A DNA stretch of 64,000 nucleotides. Source: Ilex aquifolium (taxonomy: Eukaryota > Streptophyta > Magnoliopsida > Aquifoliales > Aquifoliaceae). Position numbers and translations under genes: made by a program. The stretch lies in assembly GCA_951799425.1 (NCBI GenBank), contig OX637397.1:11149064-11213063 (forward strand), given 5' to 3'. Under the pieces are notes generated by a model. The model did not search any database and had not been told where the DNA came from. It saw nothing but the letters and a program-made list of their open reading frames with translations. This document shows positions 23,700 to 35,524 of this stretch, one piece after another (positions within the stretch are counted from its first letter, which is position 1; every line of letters begins with the position of its first letter).

Positions 23700-25754
23700 G
23701 TCCAGGCTGTAAGTAAGATACCTCGCCGAGATGTATAGATCACTTTTTCAGACACAGACCTTGAAGGATGCCAGCATCCGCATGACGACCCTTTGGTCAT
23801 AAAGGCGATCATCGCAAATAAAACCGTGCATCGGGTGCTCGTCGATAACGGTAGCTCGGCAGACATCATCTTTTTATCGGCCTTCGATCAGCTCGGAATA
23901 GAAAGGTCGAGACTAGAACCCGTAAAAACCCATCTCCTGGGTTTCTCAGGAGAAAGAGTATTGCCAGTCGGCTCCGTCCAGCTCGTCCTCACCGTGGGAG
24001 ACCCGCCCTGCCATGTTATGACCACCACCCGCTTCTTGGTGGTGGACGCCCCTTCTACAAACGTCCTGTTGGGAAGGCCATCCCTTAACTCCATCAAGGC
24101 AATACCATCGGCATACCATCTGGTGATGAAATTCCCCACCGAGAGTGGGGTCGGAGTAGTAAGGGGAGACCAACGCCTTGCTAGGGAGTGTTATGTAGTG
24201 TCAATGCGGCAAAAGGAGGTGGAATCAGTCCAGTTGGAGGACTTGGACATGAGGGATGAGATGGAAACCCGGCCAACCCCTACGGAACAGCTGGAACCGG
24301 TGCAACTGGACGAGGACCCAGAGCACGTAGTCTTTGTGGGCTCCATGCTGCTCCCACTAGTCAAGGAGAAACTCATCTCATTTCTGAAGGAGAACGTCGA
24401 CGTTTTCGCTTGGAAACAAGAAGATATGGAGGGGATAGATCCCACGGTGATCGTGCACCGCCTTAGCTTGGATCTGAACTGCAAGCCTGTGAGGCAAAAA
24501 AGGAGAAGCTTCGCGCCGGACAGACAGAAAGCTATAAATGAGGAGGTGGCTAAGCTGTCACGGGCCAAAGCCATCAGAGAGGTCCATTACCCGACCTGGT
24601 TAGCCAACGTTGTCCTCGTTAAGAAAGTGAACGGCAAATGATGACTTTGCATCGACTTCACCGACCTTAATCGAGCATGCCCAAATGATAGTTTTTCGCT
24701 ACCCCGAATCGACCTCATAGTCGACGCAACAGCCGGCCATGAGCTCCTCAACTTCATGGATGCTTTCTCGGGATATAACCAGATTAGGATGGACCCAAAC
24801 GACCAGGAGAAAACCTCGTTCGTCACAGAACAAGGGATCTTTTGCTATCAGGTTATGTCATTCGGACTAAAAAACGCAAGGGCCACCTACCAGAGGTTGG
24901 TCAACAGAATGTTCTGAGAAAAGTTGGGCTCGACCATGGAGGTATACATAGATGACATGCTCGTGAAGTCACTTAAAGCCGATACCCATATTCAACACCT
25001 CGGTGAGTCTTTCAAAATTATGCGGAAGTACCGAATGAAGCTAAACCCGGCAAAGTGTGCCTTCAGAGTGTCGGCAGGAAAATTCTTGGGTTTCATAGTT
25101 AACAGCAGAGACATCGAGGCGAACCCGAAGAAGGTTAAGGTAGTCCTCGAAACGAAACCCCCCACCACCACTCGAGAAATACAACGCCTGACTGGAAGAA
25201 TAGCGACGCTCAACCGATTCGTATCGCGCTCTAGCGATAAGTGTCAGCCATTCTTCAAGGTCCTGAAGGCAGCCTTTCGGTGGGACGAAAAATGTGAAGA
25301 AGCTTTCCAAGCCCTTAAGGCTTATCTGGCATCTACACCAGTGTTGGTGAGTCCTCAAGAAGGAGAAGTCCTGACCCTTTACCTGGCAGTATCAGACTTT
25401 TCGGTCAGCGCGGCGTTAGTCAGAGACAAGGATTGAGTCCAGCTACCTGTTTATTTCTGTAGCAAAACCCTCCGGGGGGCCGAAGAGAGGTACCCGAAAA
25501 TGGAGAAGCTCGTGCTAGCCCTCTTAGTGGCGGCACGAAGATTGAGATCGTACTTTCAGGCCCAATCCATCGAGCTCCCAACGGACCAGCCAATGAGACA
25601 GGTCCTGCACAAACCAGAAGCCTCTAGAAGGTTGGTGAAATGGGCAATGGAGCTCAACGAGTTTAATATCAAGTTCAAGCCCAGGACCGCTATCAAGGGA
25701 CAAATCCTAGCGGATTTTCTTACCGAGTTTACCTCCCCGCCTGAGGAAAACTAG
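23700..25754 (+). pseudogene. Tat element 1 pol: protease, reverse transcriptase, RNase H, broken
   Basis: The aspartic protease core DNGSSADI lies near 23838-23861. The RT region has [13 protein letters not shown], an FSGYNQIRMDP block and the catalytic YIDDMLVKS (about 24945). The RNase H segment follows, ending in FKPRTAIKGQILADF. Nonsense codons break it: two adjacent TGA at 24639-24644 (element 2 has TGG CGG at the same place), TGA at 24915-24917 (CGA in element 2) and TGA at 25433-25435. The second RNase H and most of integrase are missing at the Athila junction. Confidence 0.9.
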
Positions 25755-25764
25755 GAAAACCAAG

Positions 25765-26768
25765 TGATGAGTACGCGAAAGTGCATTCTAAATACCCTAT
25801 TATTGGATTAAAATGCTAAAATGTGAATAGAAATAATTAGATATAATTTATATTATTGAATTTAATATCTATTCATACTGAGATATATTTGAGAATGATT
25901 TTATAATGTTTTGAATCTTAAACATTGCATTATTAGTTGGTAAGAGATAATTCATAATTGGACGTTACACTTAATATTTTTGGGACTTTATTATTGGGCT
26001 TTTATATTTGTTTTTATTTGGGAAATTTGGAGGCCGGTCCCCTTATATGGACTTGTTTGGACTTAAGTCCGTCAAAGAAACTTATTTGTGATGAAGTCCG
26101 TTTTTTGTCAATTTTACCATACTATCCCTTCCCTTTAGAAGTGAAATAAAATTAAAAATTAAAAACTCCTAAATCTTAGGAGTTTGACTAACATTAAAAT
26201 CTTTTCTCTCTCATATCTATCTATATCCATATATAGGTTAAGAGTTTGACTAACATTAAAATTTTGCCACTCTCTTATCTATCTATATCCATATATAGGT
26301 TAGGTATATATATATAGTAACATTAAAAATAAAAAATAGTAACATTCAAATACAAAAAAAGTTATGATTTGGATACAAAAAATAATACATTTAAACACAA
26401 AAAAATAGTAACATTTAAACATAAAAAAAAATTGAAACATTCAATATTAATATTTTTAAAAAATAACAACAGTAACATGTTCAACAAAAATTGTAACATA
26501 CTTAACAATAATTATTTCTCTCAAATTCAAACGCAAAAAATAGTATCATTCAAACACAAAAAATAGTAATATTCAAAAACAAAACAAATAGTAACATTGA
26601 ATATTAATATTTAGTAAAATAATAGTAGTAACATGCTCAACAAAAACAGTAACATGCTCAACAAAAACAGTAACATGCTCAAAATAATAGGAACATGAAC
26701 AGTAACATACTCAACAAAAGTAATAACATGAACAGTAACATAATAAAAAAAATAGTAACATGAATTTG

Positions 26769-26804
<36 letters not shown>

Positions 26805-26831
26805 GGGGAGAGAGAAAGAGTTTTGAATTTG

Positions 26832-26865
<34 letters not shown>

Positions 26866-26935
26866 TTTTGAATTTGAATTTTAAATTTATGATGGAGATT
26901 TTATATATATATAGAGAGAGAGAGCGCTTTGAATT

Positions 26936-26978
<43 letters not shown>

Positions 26979-28339
26979 TCTTTGAATTTGAATTTTAAAT
27001 TTATGATGGAGATTTTATTGGCATATTTTAATTGACCTTGAATTAAGGGATAACAATTTCCAAAATAGGACATTAATTTAACTTCCTTTCAAGGAAGGGT
27101 ATTTTTGAGATAAAAAAAAAAAGTGGACTTAAGTCATTACATATAATTTTAAACATGGACTTAGTCCCTTATAAGTTTTCTTGCCGGACTCATCTCCAAA
27201 CAAGTACATCTAGGGGGACTCACTTCCAATTTTCACTTTTTATTTTGATGACAGCCCATGGAGTAAAAAGGCTGAAATTGATGCTGCTATCACATAGGCC
27301 CAGCACTCATTATTTTTATTGGGCTTGATATTTCTCAAGTTACACTAGATTTGGACTTTAGGGGTTGAAATAAAAAGGTTGGAATAAAGAGGGGAAGAAA
27401 ATGTATTTTTTCTAAAAAGACTTGTAAACCTAGCTTTTGTTTGGCCTTTTTCTTGGGTGTGTGTGACGGTTGGACTTTTCTTCTTTTTCCTTGGCTTTTG
27501 GCGGCTGGAAGAAAAGGAGGGGAGGACGCGGCTGTTCTGGGCTAAAGGCAGACGACGAAAGAGTGGGGGAAAATTGCTGATGGCCACCGGTTTGTTCTAT
27601 TTTTCTAAGAGATTTTTGTTGTCCATTATATTTATGGGTAACTAAATTCTCTGGTAGGGCGAGGGATGAACTTGCACAGTAGATGATATTTTATTTATTT
27701 TTAATTTATGCATTCGATTTTTAATTAGTAAAACTCTTTTGTTTTATTATTCTCAATTTATTGTTGAAGTTTTTTTCTCCGAATAGTCATAGAGTTTATT
27801 CTATTTATGGATTCAGTCATACTTTTTCTATTGAATGGATTAGTTATTTGATTATGTTTGGATCAATTACTTATCTATATTGATTTAATTCTTTACTGCA
27901 ATATCGCTTCTTGAGTATATTGTCGTTGTTGGATTTTCTCAATAGTGATAATAATTTACGTATTTTCAAAGTGGTGAATGATTTTTCAAAAGGGTTACAT
28001 GTGCTTTGATCTTGGTTTATAAATCTGTACCTTCCGGTTGGGAATTTTGGGAATTGAATTCCTAATTGAGTTATTCAATGAATTAAGAATAATTAAAATA
28101 CCAGATGTGTGCAAGGGATTCCCGACGCTTTACCGTTTGTCAAATTTGAGTTATTTTTCCATTAGTTACTTTGCTTCACTTTAATTTGCATTTAAAATTA
28201 ATCTTTGTTCTCCAGTAATCATCTAATATTTTTCTTTAGTTTCTTTGTTCCTGTCTATTATTCTTTTAATTTGTCTCTCTGTGGAATCGACACCCCAAAG
28301 CTGTGCTACAATTACCGCGTTATTCTTTGGGCGTAATCA
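25765..28339 (+). repeat. 5' LTR of the Athila-like element (contains a Mutator-like insertion)
   Basis: It begins TGATGAGTACGCG and ends CGTAATCA, just before the primer-binding site. Removing the 1217-bp insertion and one 9-bp duplication leaves about 1.35 kb, matching the 3' LTR at 35525-36834 nearly base for base by eye. Confidence 0.9.
26020..27236. mobile_element. Mutator-like non-autonomous element with 9-bp target duplication
   Basis: It is flanked by the identical 9-mer TTTTTATTT (26011-26019 and 27237-27245), while the 3' LTR at the same place has a single copy, an in-sequence empty site. The ends are long imperfect inverted repeats of about 80 bp: the left GGAGGCCGGTCCCC / GGACTTGTTTGGACTTAAGTCC block pairs with the right end. 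A 9-bp duplication plus long inverted repeats is the Mutator hallmark. The interior has no transposase. It holds a 62-bp tandem duplication (about 26180-26303), repeated AGTAACAT words and AT/AG microsatellites (26769-26978). Confidence 0.92.
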
Positions 28340-28344
28340 AATTT

Positions 28345-28362
28345 TGGCGCCGTTGCCGAGGA
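28345..28362 (+). promoter_or_regulatory. Primer-binding site of the Athila-like element (tRNA-Asp type)
   Basis: TGGCGCCGTTGCCGAGGA starts 6 nt after the LTR end. It differs by one base from the site complementary to plant tRNA-Asp used by Athila elements. Confidence 0.85.
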
Positions 28363-28517
28363 GACGGTAGAAGAATTGTTAGATAGTTTTTCTTTTCAAC
28401 AGTTTGAAAAAGCGGTAATTCGTTCCTTCTTTTAGCTTGCTACATTGTTATTATTATTATTATTTATCTTCTTTCTTTTTATAGTATTTTTATTCTTTTA
28501 GTATTTCATTGCCTTGC

Positions 28518-30953
28518 ATGCACAAATATAGAGACACCTTGGGTAGATTTGCTAGTAGGCCTGTGGTAGAGTTAGCCTCAGATTTTTTAAATCCTTTATT
28601 TGACAATCTATCGAGTCCCGAAGAAATGGGTGAACGTGAATATCAACCCATTAGAACTCTTCATGATTATCTCCACCCTACACGCACAGCCACACCATCA
28701 TTCATCATGTTTCCAGCTAATACTCGCCAACTGGATTTTAAAACAGGGATGATACAATTACTCCCTAATTTTCATGGCTTGGAAAATGAAAATCCATATG
28801 TGCACATTAGAGAGTTTGAGGAAGTAGTTGCAACTTTTCATAATCAAATTACACTTGATGATGTTGTGAGACTTAAGTTTTTTCCTTTCTCTTTGAAGGA
28901 TAGAGCTAAGAGTTGGCTATACTCCCTAAGACCACGATCTATTGGGTCATGGAGTGAGATGACTCAGGTCTTCTTTAATAAATATTTCCCCCAACCTAAG
29001 ACCAATGCTTTAAAAAGGCAAATCTCCACCTTTGCACAAAAGGATAGTGAGACTTTGTATCAATCTTGGGAGAGATTTGAGGAGTTGTTGAGTGTGTGTC
29101 CTCACCATGGGTATGAGAATTGGCGCTTAGTGAGCTATTTTTATGAGGGACTTACACCTAGAGAGCGCCAATTTGTGGAGATGATGTGTAATGGTGAGTT
29201 CCTACAAAAAGATCCTGATGAGGTCATAGAATACCTCAATGAGCTTGCTGAAAAAGCTCACACTTGGACTGGACCTAGTGCTACTGAAAGTACAAATAGG
29301 TCACGACCTGCAGGAAACCCAAATGGTGGTGGAATTTACCATCTCAAGGAAGATGATAGCCTAAAGGCTAAGGTTGAGATGCTCACTAGGGAGCTAGATG
29401 TGTTAAAGACTAAGGACTTAAAGCCAACACACATGGCTAATCATGCAGAGTCTTTTGGACCATGTTTTGTGTGTGGCGGGGTAGATCACCTTGCCCAAGA
29501 ATGTCTCACACTTGCTGAGATGAGAGGGATGTATGAGGAACAATGTAATGCCTTAGGTATGTACAAGAAGCCTTTTACACCTTACTCTGATACCTATAAT
29601 CTGGGGTGGCGCAATCACCCCAATTTTAGTTGGAAGTCTAAAAATCAGCCGCCTGCACAACCCCCTAGATCATATCCTGCACCTTATCATGCACCTTCAT
29701 CTTCTAGGAGTTCTTTAGAAGACACTTTGCATGCTTTTATTGAGACACAGGGTAAGACTAACCAAAATTTTGAATCTTTGATTGTGCAGGTTGTTAAAGA
29801 AAATAAAGAGATAAAAAGCCAAATGTCCAAATTGATAAGCTCCTTGAGTGTGAATGAGCGAGGTAAGTTCCCTTCTCAAGCTCAGTCTGCACCCCATGGT
29901 CAACACATAGCACAAGAGAACTTGAAGAATATGAATGCCATTGTGACACGAAGTAGTGATTCATTACACATCCCAACAACGGAAAAATCAGATGATCAAG
30001 ATAATAGTGATGCCGAACTGCCCAAGGAACCTGAGGTGACAAAGAGTCTTGCTAAGGTACCATTCCCTCAAGCTTTAAAATCAAGCAAGCGAACTCTGGA
30101 TGCTAACACTGAAATCCTAGAGAATCTAAGGCAGGTAAAAATCAATCTTCCTCTTTTGCATGTGATTAAGCAAGTACCTACTTATGCAAATGTTCTAAAG
30201 GATTTGTGTACAGTTAAGAGGAAGCACTATGTGAAGAAGACAGCGTTCCTGACAGAGCAAGTTAGTGCTCTAATTGAGCAGCGGATTCCTCCCAAGTACA
30301 AGGATCCTGGTTGTCCAACCATTGCATGCAGCATTGGAAATAATGAGTTTGGGCAAGCTTTGCTAGATTTAGGAGCTAGTGTGAATCTAATGCCATATTC
30401 TATTTATTTGCAGTTGGGGCTGGGAGAAATCAAACCAATCACTGTGGTATTGCAATTGGCTGATCGTTCAGTCAAAGTACCTCGGGGTGTGGTAGAGGAT
30501 GTTCTAATTCAAATTGATAAATTTTATTATCCTGTTGATTTCCTAATCCTTGACACTAGTTCTGTTGTTGATACTACTTCTAAAATTTCTTTGATTTTAG
30601 GTAGGCCTTTTCTTGCTACGGCTAATGCTCTTATTAATTGCAGGAACGGGCTCATGAAGCTGTCTTTTGGAAACATGACTCTCGAGGTGAATATTTTCCA
30701 TATTGCAAAACAGCCAGAAGATGATGATGAGAGCCATCAGGCATACATGATTGACTCACTCATGGATAAGGGAGTTTCTATAGCTCATGATTTTGATCCC
30801 CTTGAGTATTTTCTTATTCATTCTGAATGTGATTCTATCAGTGATCCATCTGATGTAGTTGATATTTGTGCTATTTTTGATAGGACTAAGGACTATGGCA
30901 CTCGGGCATGGCAACCGAAATTTGAGGAGCTACCTGAGAAAGGTGAAAAATAA
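28518..30953 (+). CDS. Athila-like gag-protease open frame (811 codons)
   Basis: The frame opens at the ATG of MHKYRDTLGRF, 156 nt after the primer-binding site; an upstream TTG at 28509 is in frame but is not a start. The gag capsid domain occupies roughly residues 70-250 (ending FEGL-type YEGLTPRERQFVEMM). A CCHC zinc knuckle CFVCGGVDHLAQEC lies near residue 315, and an aspartic protease near residue 615 (ALLDLGASVNLMPYS). The frame closes with TAA at 30951-30953, and the RT reading continues in the same frame directly after it, so the stop separates gag-PR from pol. It may be a chance nonsense mutation. This segment has no other break. Confidence 0.88.
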   Translation: MHKYRDTLGRFASRPVVELASDFLNPLFDNLSSPEEMGEREYQPIRTLHDYLHPTRTATPSFIMFPANTRQLDFKTGMIQLLPNFHGLENENPYVHIREFEEVVATFHNQITLDDVVRLKFFPFSLKDRAKSWLYSLRPRSIGSWSEMTQVFFNKYFPQPKTNALKRQISTFAQKDSETLYQSWERFEELLSVCPHHGYENWRLVSYFYEGLTPRERQFVEMMCNGEFLQKDPDEVIEYLNELAEKAHTWTGPSATESTNRSRPAGNPNGGGIYHLKEDDSLKAKVEMLTRELDVLKTKDLKPTHMANHAESFGPCFVCGGVDHLAQECLTLAEMRGMYEEQCNALGMYKKPFTPYSDTYNLGWRNHPNFSWKSKNQPPAQPPRSYPAPYHAPSSSRSSLEDTLHAFIETQGKTNQNFESLIVQVVKENKEIKSQMSKLISSLSVNERGKFPSQAQSAPHGQHIAQENLKNMNAIVTRSSDSLHIPTTEKSDDQDNSDAELPKEPEVTKSLAKVPFPQALKSSKRTLDANTEILENLRQVKINLPLLHVIKQVPTYANVLKDLCTVKRKHYVKKTAFLTEQVSALIEQRIPPKYKDPGCPTIACSIGNNEFGQALLDLGASVNLMPYSIYLQLGLGEIKPITVVLQLADRSVKVPRGVVEDVLIQIDKFYYPVDFLILDTSSVVDTTSKISLILGRPFLATANALINCRNGLMKLSFGNMTLEVNIFHIAKQPEDDDESHQAYMIDSLMDKGVSIAHDFDPLEYFLIHSECDSISDPSDVVDICAIFDRTKDYGTRAWQPKFEELPEKGEK

Positions 30954-33881
30954 ATTCCTTCAAGTGTGGAAGCACCCAAATTTGAATTGAAGCCTCTGCC
31001 TAAGGGTTTAAAGCATGCTTTCCTTGGTCCAGGTGATACTTTTCCTGTTATTATCTCATCTGAATTGTCTGAGTCTCAAGGTGAGAAATTAATTCGGACC
31101 CTAAGTGAGCATAAGTCAGCCTTAGGTTGGAACATTGCTAATATAAAAGGTATTAGTCCCTTGGTCTGTTCTCATAAAATTAATTTGAAGGAAGGAACTA
31201 GCTCTCGTAGAGACCTCCAGCGTAGGCTTAATCCCACTATGAAAGAAGTGGTGAAAAATGAAGTGTTGAAACTATTAGATGCAGGAATCATATATCCTAT
31301 TGCTGATAGTAAATGGGTAAGTCCTACACAGGTTGTTCCTAAAAAGTCAGTTGTTACTGTGGTGAAGAATGACCTAGGAGAGTTAGTCCCTACAAAACTT
31401 GTGACTGGGTGGCGGATGTGCATTGATTACAGAAAATTGAATGCTGCCACCCGGAAAAACCATTTTCCTCTCCCTTTTATTGATCAAATTCTTGAGCGTG
31501 TGGCTGGTCATCCTTTCTATTGTTTTTTGGATGGTTATTCTGGTTATTATCAAATTGAAATTGCATTAGAAGACCAGGAAAAAACCACTTTCACTTGTCC
31601 TTTTGGTACTTATACTTTTTGTAGAATGCCATTTGGATTGTGTAATGCACCTGCTACTTTTCGACGTTGCATGATGAGTATTTTTAGTGATATGGTTGAA
31701 AATTGCATGGAAATTTTTATGGATGACTTAACTATTTTTGGATCTTCTTTTGATGCATGCTTATTGAATTTAGAGAGAGTGTTGACTCGTTGTGAGGAAA
31801 AAAAATTGGTTTTGAATTGAGAGAAATGCCACTTTATGGTACCTTCAGGTATTGTCTTAGGGCAAATTATTTCTTCTAGGGGGATAGAGGTTGATCAATC
31901 TAAATTTGAATTAATCTCTAAGTTGCCTACACCTAGGACAGTAAATGATGTGAGATCCTTTCTTGGTCATGCGGCTTTTATAGGAGGTTCATACAAATTT
32001 TTTTCACCATATCTAGACCATTATGTGACCTCCAAGCTAAAGATGCCCCATTTGAGTGGACACAAGCTTCTCAAGAGGCTTTTAAAACGCTAATTGACAA
32101 GCTTACCTCAGCACCCATAATACAACCACCTGACTTGACTTTACCTTTTGAGATCATGTGTGATGCTAGTGATTTTGCTGTAGGTGCTGTTCTTGGACAG
32201 CGAAGGGAAGGGAAGCCTTTTGTTATTTATTATACTAGTAGAACTCTAAATAGTGCTCAGATGAATTACTCCACCACAGAAAAAAATTTGCTAGCTGTAG
32301 TGTTTGCTTTGGATAAGTTTCGTGCTTATTTGATTGGTTCTCCTATTATTATTTTCACAGATCATGCAGCCCTTGAGTACCTTCTTACAAAGAAGGATGC
32401 TAAGGCACGACTAATACGGTGGATTTTACTTTTGCAGGAATTTGACATTACCATCAAAGATAAGAAAGGAGTGGAGAACGTAGTGGCTGACCATCTCTTC
32501 AGGCTCACATTTGAGGATACCTCTGACCACCTGCCAATCAGGGATGATTTTCCCAATGGGCATTTACTTTCTATTACTTCTCTACCATGGTTTGCTCATA
32601 TTGTGAATTATTTGGCTGCAGGTGAGATACCGGTGGATTGGAGCGCTGAAGACAAGAGGAAGTTCATGACTGAGGTACGTAAATTCTATTGGGATGACCC
32701 TTTTCTTTTCAAATACTGTCCTGACCAAATTTTAAGGCGTTGCATCCCTGATGAGGAGATTGTCAGCGTCTTGGAATTTTGTCACTCCCAAGCATGTGGG
32801 GGCCACTTTTCAATAAAAAAAAATCGTTGCAAAAATTCTGCAGCGTGGATTTTATTGGCCCACCTTGTTTAAGGATGCAAATATCTATTGTCGCTCATGT
32901 GAAAAGTGTCAAAAGTTAGGAGCTATGTCGCGTCGTCACATGATGCCCTTAAACCCAATTTTAGTGATTGAAATTTTTGATTGTTGGGGTATTGATTTTA
33001 TGGGACCATTTCCTCATTCTTTTGGATATCAATATATTATTGTGGCAGTAGATTATGTGTCAAAATGGGTAGAGGCAGCAACTTGCAGGAGCAATGATAA
33101 TAAAACGGTAATTAAATTTCTCAAAGAGAATGTGTTATCTCGATTTGGTATACCACGTGCTATCATTAGTGACCAGGGTACACATTTTTGCAACCGTTCT
33201 TTTGAAGCTTTGATGAAAAAATATGGGGTGGTACATAAGATCTCTACTGCCTACCACCCTCAGACAAGTGGACAAGTAGAACTTGCAAACAGGGAAATTA
33301 AGCAAATTTTAGAAAAAACGGTCAACCCAGATCGCAGAGATTGGTCTTTGAGACTAGTTGATGCGCTTTGGGCTTACCGTACATCTTTCAAAACTCCTTT
33401 AGGCATGTCACCTTATAGGCTTGTTTTTGGAAAGCCTTGTCACTTACCTGTGGAGCTCGAGCATCGAGCCTATTGGGCCATCAAACAATTCAAATTTGAC
33501 ATGGGAGAAGCACGTAAGCTTAGAAAGTTTCAGTTGACCGAGTTAGAGGAGTTGAGAAATGATGCTTATGAGAACTATAAAATCTATAAGGCTAAAATGA
33601 AAGTGTTTCATGATAAAAATATTTTGAGAAAAATGTTTAAGCTTAATGATCGAGTGTTCTTATATGATTCTAGACTCCATAAGCACCCTGGAAAACTTAG
33701 GTCTAGGTGGACTGGCCCTTTTGTAGTGAAGAATGTTTTTGCACATGGGGCAGTGGAAATAGAGAATCCTAAGGATGGCCGGATCTTTAAAGTAAATGGT
33801 CAACGCCTTAAAGTGTTAATTGATAGACAAGTTCCGAACGTGGAAGACATTCCGCTTGAGGATCCGGTCTATCAACCTTGA
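30954..33881 (+). pseudogene. Athila-like pol: reverse transcriptase, RNase H, integrase, broken
   Basis: RT has CIDYRKLNAATRKNHFPLPF, DGYSGYYQIEIA, FCRMPFGLCNAPATF and the catalytic FMDDLTIFG. A TGA at 31818-31820 replaces the expected Trp of the LNWEKC motif. A frameshift lies near 31985-32060, before RNase H ([25 protein letters not shown]). A second lies in the A-rich run at about 32812-32822, between the His and Cys pairs of the integrase zinc finger. Integrase then reads through with its D, D, E residues ([31 protein letters not shown]) to the stop at 33881. Three lesions make the polyprotein non-functional. Confidence 0.92.
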
Positions 33882-35524
33882 CCACACCACGTAGGTATGT
33901 TTTTCTTTAGTTGTTTTGTTTTATTTGTTTTATTTTATTTTATTTTATTTTTATTTTATTTTCCTTTTAGTCTGCTGTTGTTTTCTTTGTTTTTGTTTGC
34001 AGGTTAGTTTCATTTTGTCATTTCAGATTACCATCTTTGGTGCTTAGCGAACAACTCACGTCACTCATCAGGTGTATTATACCCTTTTTAGTTACTCTCC
34101 ATTCAAATTTGATTCTTAAACATTGAGGACAATGTTTCATTTAAGTTGGGGGGTGGTGGTGCAAATTCAATATTTAAAATGTTTGTTGGAACTCTGTGGC
34201 ATATTTTCATGTGTCAAATGTTTTTAATTTTACATCACACGTGCATCCTTTTCACATGTGCACTTATTCTCATTCATAGCCATCTTCGTGAATTCTTCAA
34301 ACCCACCATAATCATTTTTTTTGCTGAAGCATTCACAGAACCCCTAATGCACTCATCCAAGCTTTGTGGTAAGATGGTGGTTTGACACATGTAGCTAGAG
34401 AACTCTTTTGCTTAAGTATTCATGTGAGTTTTGGAGAGGATTGAAAGCCTACAAATGCAGCAAATTGTGATAAGCGTTCATTGATCTGTTGAATTGGGTA
34501 CTTCTTTTGAGAATATCATTACATGGTTTGTGGTAAGACGGTGGATATACTTGGGATATGACGAAGGTCAACTTAGGATCAACGTTTGAGCCTTTCAAGC
34601 TAACCCTTTCCACCATGGACCCCTAGTAGCCAATTTTGAGCCAATAAACACATGTAGCTTTTTCTTTTCATATGCCTACATTATCCATACCTCTCGACAT
34701 TGGAGTATAACATATACACTGATTTTCCCTACCCTTGTTACTTCCAAGTGTGTACTAGATGTGGAATTCTCTTTGAAAAAAAAAAAAGAGAAAGAAAAGG
34801 AAAGAACATGAGTTACAAGGTGTTCAAGTGAGTGAGCTTCAAAGGAAAAATATCGAGGCTGGTTAGAAATAGAAAAATACTAGGGTGACATTATTGTGTA
34901 CCAAATTGTTTCAAAAAAAAAAGAGAGAAATTGAAAGGTTGAAGAGTACATCAAGTGAGAAATGTGGTTTATTGAGAGGTTTAACAAGATTCCATTTTTA
35001 TGTACTTGGAAGTTTTTGAATCCTTTTCATTTTTTTTTATATAGCCTCAAACTTAAGCCACGTTACAACCTTTTGTGTTGACCGTTCTGATCCTAAGTAA
35101 GCTTTTGGGACAGCGTGGTGGAAGTCTCATTTGTTAGTATTCCTATCATAAGATCAATGTTTGCTTGTTGCTTGTACAACATTGCTTAATCCCCCATGAG
35201 AGTGTGTGCACACCCATTGTCAACTCCATAGAGAGAATCTTCCCATGAAACACTTTTATACCCGTGAGATATGGAGTTGAACATTTCGCTTGAGATGTTC
35301 TTGATGTTGCATGTGTCAGGGCGTCTGGTTAGATGGATATAGTTTGGACACACACACACACTCTGTGGATTGCTTGTGATGGGGTTGTTGAATTCCTAAG
35401 ATGGTTTTGATATGTGAATCTGGAAAGTGTGACTTGGTGGCCATTGTGTGTGATTTTCTTTGATTTATTTCGTTGTTTTGGTATGAAAATTGTTAGGGAC
35501 TAGCAATGAGTAAGTTGGGGGGTG
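33882..35524 (+). other. 3' non-coding region of the Athila-like element with two polypurine-like tracts
   Basis: This runs from the integrase stop to the 3' LTR with no env-like frame. A TTTTA pentamer tract lies at about 33921-33962. The motif AAGTTGGGGGG occurs at 34143-34153 and again at 35512-35522, immediately before the LTR, where it is the plus-strand priming polypurine tract. The earlier copy, after TTGAGGACAATG, is the internal tract often seen after integrase in Athila-type elements. Confidence 0.75.

Larger units (their letters stand above)
22575..25764 (+). mobile_element. Ty3/gypsy Tat-lineage element 1, left part (5' truncated)
   Basis: This holds gag, protease, reverse transcriptase and the first RNase H of a Tat-lineage element. 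It aligns with element 2 from about 60475 onward, so its 5' LTR, leader and gag N-terminus are missing. It is interrupted at 25765 by the Athila-like element. The remaining integrase end and 3' region resume at 36835. The domain set is gag, PR, RT, RH, integrase. The second, archaeal-type RNase H that marks the lineage is visible only in element 2. Confidence 0.9.

Noticed and set aside
24191..24574. 127-codon minus-strand Ser-rich frame
   Set aside because: It is the antisense shadow of the Tat protease/RT coding strand.
26711..27073. 120-codon frame rich in Ile-Tyr and Ser-Leu
   Set aside because: It is a translation of AT and AG microsatellites in the Mutator-like element.
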